NCBI GenBank assembly: GCA_002482705.1
Contig: DLGM01000184.1
Coordinates: 1-16,448, forward strand
Source of the DNA: Cyanobacteria bacterium UBA7694
GTDB taxonomy: Bacteria; Cyanobacteriota; Sericytochromatia; UBA7694
DNA length: 16,448 nucleotides
Reading direction: 5' to 3'
This document shows positions 1 through 6,238 of this stretch, piece by piece (position 1 is the first letter of the stretch; the number at the start of each line of letters is the position of its first letter). A model generated the notes under the pieces. That model was not told the origin of the DNA, did no database searches, and worked only from the letters and a program-made list of their open reading frames with translations. Both the position numbers and the translations under genes were made by a program.

Positions 1-634
1 GCACAATGCCATGCTCATCTTTGTAATAACGCGTTTGTCCATAAAAGGGGATGCGGAACTGGATCTGCGGGCGCACAATATCCCAGGGGTTGCCATAACG
101 CAGCCATTTATCCGGGGCCTCCACCTGAAAACCATTGTGCATGCTCTGGAAAAAGATGCCAAAATCATAACGGATGCCATACCCCATGCCCGGCACCCCC
201 AGGGTCGCCATCGAATCGAGGAAACAGGCTGCCAAACGCCCTAAACCACCGTTGCCAAGCCCGGCATCCCACTCCGCATTGCGCAGTTGCTCATAATCGA
301 GCCCCATGTGGCGCAGCGCCTCGCGTACCTCATCGAGAATGCCCAAGTTGATCAGGGCATTGTCGAGCAAACGCCCGATCAGGTATTCCATCGAGAGATA
401 ATAAACGGCCTTGGTTCCCTTGCGGAAATAGAGGTCCTGGGTCTGTAACCAACGGTCATGAAGGCGATCGAGCACCGTTAACACCAAACTCTGGTAGTTA
501 TCCCATTGGGTCGAGGAGTATTGATCTTCTGCTAAGGTATAACGCAAATGCTGACGGATTCCCTCTTCCAGGGATACACTATCCATCCCATTGCGGGGGT
601 TAGGACTCTCAAGGGGACCCGTTTTACGTTTCAT
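1..634 (-). CDS. glgP: Glycogen/starch phosphorylase, N-terminal part (runs off the left edge)
   Basis: The reverse-strand frame from the ATG at 634 stays open to the window edge and gives the first 211 residues of a GT35 phosphorylase, which releases glucose-1-phosphate from glycogen or other alpha-1,4-glucans in the cytoplasm. Family hallmarks are visible in order: YYLSMEYLIGRLLDNALINL, then AEWDAGLGNGGLGRLAACFL (the glycine-rich loop near the active site), then GYGIRYDFGIFFQ and APDKWLRYGNPW. The family is usually about 800-850 residues, so roughly three quarters of the gene, including the pyridoxal-phosphate lysine, lies outside. An AAAGGAG ribosome site about 9 bases upstream fixes the start. 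A TATAAT box on this strand at 670-665 gives a short leader. It diverges from the DedA gene. The identification is very secure; which glucan it uses is not visible. Confidence 0.96.
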   Translation of the reverse strand, partial: MKRKTGPLESPNPRNGMDSVSLEEGIRQHLRYTLAEDQYSSTQWDNYQSLVLTVLDRLHDRWLQTQDLYFRKGTKAVYYLSMEYLIGRLLDNALINLGILDEVREALRHMGLDYEQLRNAEWDAGLGNGGLGRLAACFLDSMATLGVPGMGYGIRYDFGIFFQSMHNGFQVEAPDKWLRYGNPWDIVRPQIQFRIPFYGQTRYYKDEHGIV

Positions 635-664
635 TCCGAAGCTCCTTTGGGTTGCTGACAATAC

Positions 665-672
665 ATTATAAT
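665..672. promoter_or_regulatory. Overlapping TATAAT boxes between glgP and the DedA gene
   Basis: The octamer ATTATAAT carries a perfect -10 hexamer on both strands: 670-665 read leftward, 667-672 read rightward. The leftward copy lies about 31 bases before the glgP start, a normal distance. The rightward copy would leave a leader of roughly 75 bases for the DedA gene; TATACC at 708-713 is a closer but weaker alternative for that gene. No clear -35 box is seen for either direction, so this is a likely but unproven divergent promoter. Confidence 0.45.
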
Positions 673-752
673 AACGCGATTCAGCACACGGTATCTGGGG
701 AATATGGTATACCTACCCAGAGCACTGTCTGCAGCTAGCAAAGGATTTTTTC

Positions 753-1439
753 ATGGATTTTTCGTCTCTTATCGATCTGGCCAAACAATTTGTCAGCTTT
801 TTCTTGCATTTGGATGAGCACCTCAACAGCATTATTCAAACCTACGGCACCTGGACTTATATCATCCTCTTCTTGATTATTTTCTGTGAAACGGGTTTGG
901 TGGTTGCTCCCCTCTTGCCAGGCGACTCACTCTTGTTTGCGGCCGGAACCTTTGCCGCCAGTGGCTCCCTCAATTTAGGGCTGGTTCTGGCTCTGTTGCT
1001 GATTGCGGCCATTTTAGGTGATGCCGTCAACTACTGGGTGGGTAACTTGCTCGGGCCCAAAGTGTTTAAAAACCCTGATAGCCGCATCTTTAAACAGGAA
1101 TACCTCGAAAAAACCCAGAAGTTTTACGACAAATATGGCACAAAAACGATTATCATTGCTCGTTTTGTCCCCATTGTACGCACCTTTGCCCCCTTTGTTG
1201 CCGGGATTGGCAAAATGAAATACAGCACCTTTTTGACCTATAACATCATTGGGGCTGTCCTATGGGTCCTGAGCTGTACCCTGCTGGGTTATTTCTTTGG
1301 CAATATCCCGATCGTCAAAGAAAACTTTGAACTGGCCATTTTTGGGATTATTGGTATCTCGGTGCTGCCTGTTGCGATCGAGATGTGGAAACATCGCAGC
1401 GAAAAAAAACAGGCCGCTACAGCTTCAAACGAGACTTAA
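753..1439 (+). CDS. DedA-family (SNARE-associated / VTT domain) inner-membrane protein
   Basis: This 228-residue polytopic membrane protein belongs to the DedA family. Members are proposed lipid flippases or transporters, some recycling undecaprenyl phosphate or moving phosphatidylethanolamine, and they affect membrane homeostasis and antibiotic resistance. Visible family features are Glu46 followed by PLLPGDSLLFAAG (residues 53-65), GDAVNYWVGNLLGP (89-102), and FYDKYGT...ARFVPIVRTFAPFVAG (124-151) with the conserved Arg137 and Arg143. Several hydrophobic helices surround these, and a basic tail of about 15 residues is probably cytoplasmic. Length is typical. AAAGGA at 740-745, seven bases before the ATG, supports the start. 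The gene is transcribed alone, divergent from glgP and followed by a hairpin. The exact substrate cannot be read from the sequence. Confidence 0.93.
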   Translation: MDFSSLIDLAKQFVSFFLHLDEHLNSIIQTYGTWTYIILFLIIFCETGLVVAPLLPGDSLLFAAGTFAASGSLNLGLVLALLLIAAILGDAVNYWVGNLLGPKVFKNPDSRIFKQEYLEKTQKFYDKYGTKTIIIARFVPIVRTFAPFVAGIGKMKYSTFLTYNIIGAVLWVLSCTLLGYFFGNIPIVKENFELAIFGIIGISVLPVAIEMWKHRSEKKQAATASNET

Positions 1440-1475
1440 GCCCATATCGAACAACCCGTTACAAGACATGCATTC

Positions 1476-1502
1476 GAGGGCAGCCTTAAGCAAGCTGCCC
1501 TC
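1476..1502. terminator. Hairpin between convergent DedA and zinc-ribbon genes
   Basis: A perfect 9-bp stem pairs 1476-1484 with 1494-1502 (GAGGGCAGC / GCTGCCCTC) around a 9-base loop. It lies 36 bases after the DedA stop and 26 bases beyond the stop of the minus-strand gene, so it could serve both. Neither side has a real T-run (TCTTAATG on the plus side), so it is at best a weak intrinsic terminator. Confidence 0.55.
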
Positions 1503-1528
1503 TTAATGTCTGACGGATAACGGCCCCA

Positions 1529-2137
1529 TCATCCCCCTTGGGGTACAGGAACTTGGCGCACCACAAAGGGCCGGGTATCTTGGGCTTGGCAACGGGCCCT
1601 TTGAACAGCCAGCCACTCCGGGTCTAAATCAGCCCCCTGACAGGCAGCCAATGCCCCTTCAAAGTCCCCTAACTCACGCAATAACTCAACGGTGAGGCGC
1701 GGGTCATCCAAATCAGGCAGGAAATGTTCAAGCGCAGCCCGCCAAGCGGGTTCAACCTCGCTAAAGGCAGCACTGGGCGCTTCACGGCGCAGATGGTTGC
1801 CCTGCATCCAAATTTGACGGTAGAGATAATGCTGCTGTTCGGCATCTTCAGCGGCTCCTTGGGCCACAGCATCGAACCAATCGGCCAACATCATCGGGGT
1901 CAACATCGGCAAGGTGGTAAATTCAGTGGGATTCCATGGTTCGGTATCCACCTGATCCAGCCACATCCAAGCCTGACAATGGGCACAATGGGCCAAACGC
2001 TCCCACTGCGGGCCAGGTGCCCCGTGAATGTACTGATCAGACCACAAGGTCATCTGCGCTACCGGAAGTCGGGATATTTCTTGGTGCAAACAAGCCCCGT
2101 TACAATACGGGCACACCACCACCCACCGTTCATTCAT
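1529..2137 (-). CDS. Hypothetical protein with N-terminal zinc ribbon
   Basis: The protein has 202 residues from the ATG at 2137. I do not recognise the family. Two CxxC pairs, Cys9-Pro-Tyr-Cys12 and Cys51-Ala-His-Cys54, form a split zinc-ribbon-like site of about 50 residues. The rest is acidic, rich in Trp and predicted helical. Residues around 160-175 (LLRELGDFEGALAAC) have the look of one TPR-like helix pair, which hints at protein-protein contacts. A longer reading from a GTG at 2146 is possible, but AGGTG sits six bases before the ATG at 2137 and too close to the GTG, so the shorter start is preferred. The gene diverges from the next plus-strand gene and has no signal peptide, so it is probably cytoplasmic. 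No function is proposed. Confidence 0.75.
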   Translation of the reverse strand: MNERWVVVCPYCNGACLHQEISRLPVAQMTLWSDQYIHGAPGPQWERLAHCAHCQAWMWLDQVDTEPWNPTEFTTLPMLTPMMLADWFDAVAQGAAEDAEQQHYLYRQIWMQGNHLRREAPSAAFSEVEPAWRAALEHFLPDLDDPRLTVELLRELGDFEGALAACQGADLDPEWLAVQRARCQAQDTRPFVVRQVPVPQGG

Positions 2138-2243
2138 ACCACACACCTGGAGGAATTATTTTCCTCTTTATAGCCCAGTCTTCACAGCGTTGGCAACGGC
2201 GTGTGTTAAGTCAGCGTCAATCATGGTTTGTTTAAAGGCAACC

Positions 2244-2249
2244 TATACT
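2244..2249 (+). promoter_or_regulatory. -10 box (TATACT) upstream of the methyltransferase-like gene
   Basis: TATACT matches the -10 consensus at five of six positions. It lies 28 bases before the ATG at 2278, and AGGAG at 2268-2272 falls in between. No convincing -35 hexamer is found at 16-18 bases upstream. Confidence 0.4.
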
Positions 2250-2277
2250 GAAGGCCATTCTCACTTTAGGAGCATAC

Positions 2278-3228
2278 ATGTTTTTACGCTTTTACCACCT
2301 GCTCAGCCTGAGCCCCGACCCCAAAGCGTTAGGTACGCTATTATTGGCCCTCAAACGCTGGGAGAGCCATAAGGATGTATCCACCCTCACTTGGAGCGCC
2401 CTTTGCCAGGCCCCGCAAGCCCGCTTGTATTTAGAGACGCAAGTGCTCCCGGCCCTTGCCAGCCAGCCCTTGGGACAGGCCTTCAACTTATTTGAATGGC
2501 CCGATGAAAAGCTGTTACAACGGATTCTCACAACCTTGGAAACACATCCAAATAAAGCATCAGACTACCAGCTCTGGGCACAGCGGATCTGGGCCAATAC
2601 CTGGCCATTAGCACCCGAATTGGCCCAATTAGCCGTCGATGTACTGCCTCATCAACCCCTGATCGAAATAGGTGGACAAGGACAATTACTGGCCACCGCT
2701 TGGCAGCAACAACCGCTTGCCACCCAGGGCTGGGAGTTGTGGGTTTACACAGAAAAAGAAGCGGCCTTGGCTCAGCTCTATTTGATGCTCATCGGGCTCG
2801 AACAGTGCCGCATCAAAAGGGTCTCCCCCGCATGGCCCACCGAAGCGCCCCAGCCCACAGACCTCAGTATCTATCTCACTGTTCAAGTTCCCCCCGAAGC
2901 TGATAGCTTGCCAGAAGCCGTGATGGCGGTTCCCGCCAAAGCCCTGCTGGATCCGAACCCCCCTTGGTGCTTCTGGCGTGAATGCCTTCCCCATGTGCAG
3001 GGCGTTTGGTTTTTCCCCCAAAGTGAGACCGCCCTGCTGAGCGTAAAGCCGGGTACCCGCCAAGACCCCCTGTGGTTATACCTGGATCCGGGCACCCTGC
3101 CCCTGGAACTCGCCTGTGCCGACGCCCAGCAACACTTGCAGGGAGGCCCCCACCGTCATACTCTTCACTGGCAGCAGTGGGTAGACGGTAGCTGGGCTTC
3201 AGAAACCAAACTCCGTAGCGCCGGATAA
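2278..3228 (+). CDS. Hypothetical protein resembling a degenerate N6-adenine methyltransferase fold
   Basis: This 316-residue cytoplasmic protein is not recognised by name. Its layout follows HsdM-type class I DNA methyltransferases. LAPELAQLAVDVLPHQPLIE (111-130) plus IGGQGQLLATA (131-141) sits where such enzymes have the motif I loop (DPxxGxGxLLxAA). WELWVYTEKEAALAQLYLML (152-171) plus IGLEQCRI matches the following strand and the 'LAxxNLxLHGI' helix. Residues 223-256 (LLDPNPPWCFW...VQGVWFFPQS...ALLSV) resemble the late 'LLexxxLxAVIxLPxxxF' segment. The catalytic NPPF/Y tetrapeptide is missing: SIYLTVQ stands near its place. If the resemblance is real, the protein is probably inactive as a methyltransferase. 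AGGAG at 2268-2272 supports the start. Its last 30 bases overlap the convergent gene on the other strand. No restriction or specificity subunit lies nearby. The gene is certain; the fold is an inference. Confidence 0.7.
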   Translation: MFLRFYHLLSLSPDPKALGTLLLALKRWESHKDVSTLTWSALCQAPQARLYLETQVLPALASQPLGQAFNLFEWPDEKLLQRILTTLETHPNKASDYQLWAQRIWANTWPLAPELAQLAVDVLPHQPLIEIGGQGQLLATAWQQQPLATQGWELWVYTEKEAALAQLYLMLIGLEQCRIKRVSPAWPTEAPQPTDLSIYLTVQVPPEADSLPEAVMAVPAKALLDPNPPWCFWRECLPHVQGVWFFPQSETALLSVKPGTRQDPLWLYLDPGTLPLELACADAQQHLQGGPHRHTLHWQQWVDGSWASETKLRSAG

Positions 3229-3873
3229 AAACAGCTCGCTGCCACTGGGTTGCCACAGCAACATTAATTGGCCACTTTCATCGCGGTACACCTGGGCGGT
3301 AAACAGATCCCCGGCACTCAAGTCAAAGTCCTGCATCGGGTGGGTAATCAATTCCAACAACAGATCACGGGTGTCTGTCACCCCCTGGACCCGTCCCCAC
3401 ACCGCTTCGGGTTGTAGGCCATCATCCATCAAGACCACCCGCAGGTCATCCGGGTGTTCAGCAGCCCGCAAAGGGTCGAGTTCACGCTCTCCGCGCAAAG
3501 CCTCCGCCGCAGGGTGATGATGGGCGATCAGCCATACCGGCTCCGTCGGCAACTCTAATAAGCTGCGCTCATGATCAGCCACAGGGCGTAGTGCCAGTTC
3601 CTGCAAAATAGGGTAGCGTAGATCAACCTGTAACCCACCGGGTACACGCAAAGGGATGGCCCGGCTGACATCTCCATCACCGTCGATCACAGCGGCAAAA
3701 TCGAGGCTGAGCGAAAGGCCCACTTCCCGATCTACATAAATATAACCGACCCCCCCATTCAATTCGGGGTCGAGCAAGGGGGTATCCGCCAAGGCCAGCT
3801 CCAGCAGTTCGGCCTGATTTTCAAAAACCACCCACTGCCCCAACAGGGCCGGGGTATAAGCAACAAATGTCAT
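3199..3873 (-). CDS. Hypothetical acidic protein
   Basis: The protein has 224 residues, is strongly acidic and Leu-rich, and has no signal peptide or membrane segment, so it is probably cytoplasmic. I do not recognise it. It may have two beta-rich halves: residues 1-100 contain GGVGYIYVDREVGLSLSLDF, and residues 155-210 contain AVWGRV...FDLSAGDLFTAQVY followed by LMLLWQPSGSELFL, a pattern vaguely like small beta-barrel domains that end in a 'GD..' turn. A His cluster (AHHH, 117-120) lies between them. The 3' end overlaps the 3' end of the plus-strand neighbour by 30 bases. AGAGGT lies about 10 bases before the ATG at 3873. It diverges from the carboxylesterase gene with only about 80 bases between start codons. 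No function is proposed. Confidence 0.72.
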   Translation of the reverse strand: MTFVAYTPALLGQWVVFENQAELLELALADTPLLDPELNGGVGYIYVDREVGLSLSLDFAAVIDGDGDVSRAIPLRVPGGLQVDLRYPILQELALRPVADHERSLLELPTEPVWLIAHHHPAAEALRGERELDPLRAAEHPDDLRVVLMDDGLQPEAVWGRVQGVTDTRDLLLELITHPMQDFDLSAGDLFTAQVYRDESGQLMLLWQPSGSELFLSGATEFGF

Positions 3874-3916
3874 GACACAATACCTCTGCTCTTCATATTA
3901 GCGCCCACAGGCGCGG

Positions 3917-3922
3917 TATGAT
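3917..3922 (+). promoter_or_regulatory. -10 box (TATGAT) of the carboxylesterase gene
   Basis: TATGAT matches the -10 consensus at five of six positions and ends 31 bases before the ATG at 3954. The upstream in-frame ATG at 3918 lies inside this box, which argues against its use as a start codon. No good -35 is visible; TTCATA at 3892-3897 is too far upstream (19 bases). Confidence 0.5.
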
Positions 3923-3953
3923 ACCCAATGAAATTGATTCAGGAGTTGTATCT

Positions 3954-4631
3954 ATGACCGTGCTTCCCCATCTCGAACGTTATTCTGTGTCCTCACAACA
4001 ACCCGCCGTTGGCAGCGTGATCTGGTTGCATGGTTTGGGTGCCAGTGGTCATGACTTTGAGCCTTTGGTCCCCGAACTGGGGTTAAAACCCAATGTGCGC
4101 TTTTTATTTCCCCATGCGCCCCAGCGCCCGGTCACCATCAATGGCGGTTATGTCATGCCCGCCTGGTATGACATTATTTCGATGAGTGCCCTGCGTGAAG
4201 TCAACCATGAACATGTTGCCCAATCGATTGGTGATATCCAGGCCCTGATTACCCAAGAGCAACAGCGGGGCATTGCCCACGAACGCATTATTTTGGCCGG
4301 GTTCAGCCAAGGGGGGGCCATTACCTTGGCCACCGCCTTACAGGTCCAACATCCCTTGGCAGGGGTGCTGGCAATGTCCACCTATCTGATCGATCCCGAT
4401 CAGGTGCCTTCGGCCCAAGGGCATGCCAACCAAAACACCCCCTTTTTAGTGCAACATGGCACCTTTGACCCAGTGGTTCCCTTCAGCCTGGGTCAGCGCT
4501 CGGAAGCCGCCTTAAAAAATCAGGGCTTTGCCACCACCTGGGAACCCTATCCGATGGAGCATCAGGTCTGTGCCCCTCAGGTCCAGTCTTTGGCCAAGTG
4601 GTTTCAAGGCATTACGCACACCTGGAGTTAG
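3954..4631 (+). CDS. Carboxylesterase / acyl-protein-thioesterase family serine hydrolase
   Basis: This 225-residue alpha/beta hydrolase of the phospholipase/carboxylesterase family hydrolyses short carboxylic or thio-esters. The oxyanion region is WLHGLGASGHDFEPLVPEL (24-42). The nucleophile elbow is GFSQGG with Ser118, and the remaining triad is Asp172 in HGTFDPVVP and His203 in MEHQV. Length is typical for the family (215-230 residues). A longer frame from an ATG at 3918 exists, but AGGAG at 3941-3945 stands eight bases before the ATG at 3954, the conserved fold begins there, and the 3918 codon lies in the -10 box. No signal peptide is present, so the enzyme is cytoplasmic. It is a single-gene unit ended by a strong hairpin. 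The family call is firm, the natural substrate unknown. Confidence 0.92.
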   Translation: MTVLPHLERYSVSSQQPAVGSVIWLHGLGASGHDFEPLVPELGLKPNVRFLFPHAPQRPVTINGGYVMPAWYDIISMSALREVNHEHVAQSIGDIQALITQEQQRGIAHERIILAGFSQGGAITLATALQVQHPLAGVLAMSTYLIDPDQVPSAQGHANQNTPFLVQHGTFDPVVPFSLGQRSEAALKNQGFATTWEPYPMEHQVCAPQVQSLAKWFQGITHTWS

Positions 4632-4637
4632 GCATGT

Positions 4638-4669
4638 AAAAAGCCCGGAGTTGGAGCTCCGGGCTTTTT
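4638..4669. terminator. Strong bidirectional Rho-independent terminator
   Basis: A 13-bp perfect stem pairs 4638-4650 with 4657-4669 around a 6-base loop. Its GC core is GCCCGGAG/CTCCGGGC, flanked by five A on the left and five T on the right. It therefore ends transcripts from both strands. It starts seven bases after the esterase stop and lies 14 bases beyond the stop of the convergent minus-strand gene. Confidence 0.93.
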
Positions 4670-4682
4670 AACAGATATCTGT

Positions 4683-5198
4683 TTAAGGTTGCAGCAAGGG
4701 CTGCATTTTTTCTGGCGAAGACCCTTTAAGCGCTGTGATGGTACCCCCACCCACAAACGTAACGGCAGAACCCGCAGTAAACATGGCAGCCAGGGCCATA
4801 CCGCCCATGACCATGCCCATGGCATCTTCGCCTGTGGCTTTACCACCGCCGACAACAGCCATACCCACCGCAAGCCCAGCGCCGATCAGTGCGCCTTTGG
4901 TGCCCCAGTTCCAGCCGCCTTCCATGAAGGAAGTTTTTTCATCGTCGACGCCTTTGACATCAGCCAAGACCGAACCTTCTTTGGTATGCAGTTGCACAAA
5001 AGTGCTGTTGCCTTTTTTCAGCGGAGATAAATCGAGTTTGTCGCCTTGAAGCACATAGTTTTTACCACCGGCTTCAAAGAAGACTTGGTCCATCCCGTCT
5101 TTTTTGGCGGCTGCTTTGGCTTGTTCAATCGTGACACCGGGTTTTAATTGATGGACGCTGCCACCCAAGGATTGACCGTTAACCGTTAAGACTTGCAT
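4683..5198 (-). CDS. Small glycine-rich membrane protein of unknown function
   Basis: The protein has 171 residues and is unrecognised. Residues 1-90 are a soluble domain (HQLKPGVTIEQAKAAAKKDG, then KNYVLQGDKLDLSPLKKG). After the short linker GVDDEKTSFMEGGWNWG come two stretches rich in small residues: GALIGAGLAVGMAVVGGG (about 102-119) and MGMVMGGMALAAMFTAGSAV (about 127-146). Their GxxxG/AxxxG spacing is typical of glycine-zipper transmembrane hairpins. There is no signal peptide, so the N-terminal domain is likely cytoplasmic with the hairpin inserting later, or the protein is delivered by another route. AGAGG about eight bases before the ATG supports the start. It shares the bidirectional terminator with the esterase. 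A pore-like or membrane-anchor role is possible but only an inference. Confidence 0.75.
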   Translation of the reverse strand: MQVLTVNGQSLGGSVHQLKPGVTIEQAKAAAKKDGMDQVFFEAGGKNYVLQGDKLDLSPLKKGNSTFVQLHTKEGSVLADVKGVDDEKTSFMEGGWNWGTKGALIGAGLAVGMAVVGGGKATGEDAMGMVMGGMALAAMFTAGSAVTFVGGGTITALKGSSPEKMQPLLQP

Positions 5199-5296
5199 GA
5201 TGAACCTCTACGATAAATGTGATAATTAGATTATTGCGCCATTTTTGTTTGAACTTGCGCAAATTAATCGTTTATTACCCATTTATTAATCGAACA

Positions 5297-5539
5297 TTAA
5301 CCACCTATAATCGGTGAGACAGAAGGGCATTCTCCCTGTTCAAAATCACGCAAACCGGCTTCCCGAGCCTGACAGGCGTTGCTGTAGGTTTTCCCGTCAG
5401 TGCCGCACACCGGCTGATAAATACCTGAGCAGGCCACCACCTCGCCATTATTGGGCAAAGTGCGCTGGCACCCAGCATTCAGCCCCAAAAGTAGCCCAAC
5501 TGCGGCCGCCACTCCAAATCCAAGGTATTTGTATTGCAT
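5297..5539 (-). CDS. Kazal-type protease-inhibitor domain lipoprotein
   Basis: This 80-residue protein has a signal peptide ending in a lipobox (LNAG-Cys24), so it should be a lipid-anchored envelope protein. Residues 37-71 form one Kazal-like domain, CSGIYQPVCGTDGKTYSNAC followed by an 'AREAG...GEC' tail. Its cysteines are 37, 45, 56 and 71, the four-cysteine version common in bacteria. Kazal domains block serine proteases by presenting a rigid loop, here probably the CSGIYQPVCG segment. A protective role against host or competitor proteases is an inference, and many bacterial examples are uncharacterised. AGGAAG about six bases before the ATG and TATGAT at 5568-5563 support a short leader. 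It is transcribed alone, minus strand, upstream of the glycine-rich gene. Confidence 0.88.
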   Translation of the reverse strand: MQYKYLGFGVAAAVGLLLGLNAGCQRTLPNNGEVVACSGIYQPVCGTDGKTYSNACQAREAGLRDFEQGECPSVSPIIGG

Positions 5540-5562
5540 AGGATCTTCCTGTTTTTTTGTAC

Positions 5563-5568
5563 ATCATA
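5563..5568 (-). promoter_or_regulatory. -10 box (TATGAT) of the Kazal lipoprotein gene
   Basis: Read on the minus strand, 5568-5563 is TATGAT, five of six matches to the -10 consensus, about 23 bases before the ATG. A start site near 5556 would leave a leader of about 17 bases that still contains the AGGAAG ribosome site. No clear -35 is present. Confidence 0.45.
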
Positions 5569-5683
5569 GCCTACCCATCCAACTTTGGGCAGTGTGGACC
5601 GCACAAGCGATTTGCCCGCATACCCCTCGCTTCGCGGTAAGATGAGCATACTCCGCAAATACACGCTCAACGAGATACGCCTT

Positions 5684-6181
5684 ATGAACTACCTGCTGGT
5701 CAATAACCTCAGCAAAGCCTATAACGAAAAAGTTTTGTTCACCGACATCCAGTTTGCCATCAATAAAGGCGACAAAATTGCCCTGGTCGCCCGCAATGGG
5801 GCGGGTAAATCTACCCTCCTGCGCATTCTCGCTGGGCTCGAAAAACCAGACAGTGGTCAAGTCACCGTCAACCGCGATGTACGCACCGCCATTTTGTTTC
5901 AGGACAACGACTTTAACCCCAATCACACCGTCAGCGAAGCACTCTTTGATAGCCCAGCGCCAGAAATGCAGGCGCTGCGCGCTTATGAAGAAGCATTAGA
6001 AGATACCGCCCACCCCGAACGGGTGCAGGCCGCCTTAGAGCGCATGGACAAATTACACGCCTGGGACTACGAAGTTCGGGCCCGCCAAATCCTCAGCCGC
6101 CTCAAAATCGACCACCTCACGCAACCGGTCAGCGTCCTGTCCGGGGGCCAACGGCGGCGCATTGCCTTGGCCCGCGTCTGA
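5684..6181 (+). CDS. uup: ABC-F ATPase (Uup-like), N-terminal part ending at an in-frame TGA
   Basis: These are the first 165 residues of a soluble tandem-ABC protein. ABC-F proteins such as Uup act on ribosomes or nucleic acids and have no membrane domain. Visible are Walker A ARNGAGKST (36-44; the usual first Gly is Ala) and the signature LSGGQ (152-156) followed by RRRIALARV. The frame then meets TGA at 6179-6181, exactly where a Leu codon is expected (ALAR-x-L), and the next codons read IDQPDFLILDEPTNHLD, the Walker B block, in the same frame. The gene is therefore one 625-residue reading frame interrupted by a single stop. Homology favours the ATG at 5684 (NYLLVNNLSKAY), although ATGs at 5585 and 5642 are in frame and no start has a strong ribosome site. 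Alone this fragment lacks Walker B and cannot hydrolyse ATP. Confidence 0.85.
   Translation: MNYLLVNNLSKAYNEKVLFTDIQFAINKGDKIALVARNGAGKSTLLRILAGLEKPDSGQVTVNRDVRTAILFQDNDFNPNHTVSEALFDSPAPEMQALRAYEEALEDTAHPERVQAALERMDKLHAWDYEVRARQILSRLKIDHLTQPVSVLSGGQRRRIALARV
6179..6181 (+). other. In-frame TGA inside the ABC-F gene
   Basis: The codon row reads GCC CGC GTC TGA ATT GAC CAG. Flanking residues ALARV and IDQPDFLILDEPTNHLD are the continuous signature-to-Walker-B stretch of an ABC domain with one residue missing. A single T-to-G change from TTA (Leu) would explain it. It may be a real nonsense mutation, a base-call error, or a read-through site. Confidence 0.9.
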
Positions 6182-6238
6182 ATTGACCAGCCCGATTTTT
6201 TAATTTTAGACGAACCCACCAACCATCTCGATTTAGAC

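Noticed and set aside
11..244. Plus-strand open frame of 77 codons at the left edge
   Set aside because: It is antisense to the well-conserved glycogen phosphorylase frame and has no ribosome site.
2278..3228. Restriction-modification or other defence locus around the methyltransferase-like gene
   Set aside because: No nuclease, specificity subunit or helicase is adjacent, and the catalytic motif is absent.
3918..3953. Earlier ATG for the carboxylesterase
   Set aside because: The codon lies within the TATGAT box, while AGGAG is correctly placed for the ATG at 3954 where family similarity begins.
6179..6181. Selenocysteine at the ABC-F TGA
   Set aside because: The family has Leu, not Cys, at this position, and no obvious stem-loop element immediately follows.
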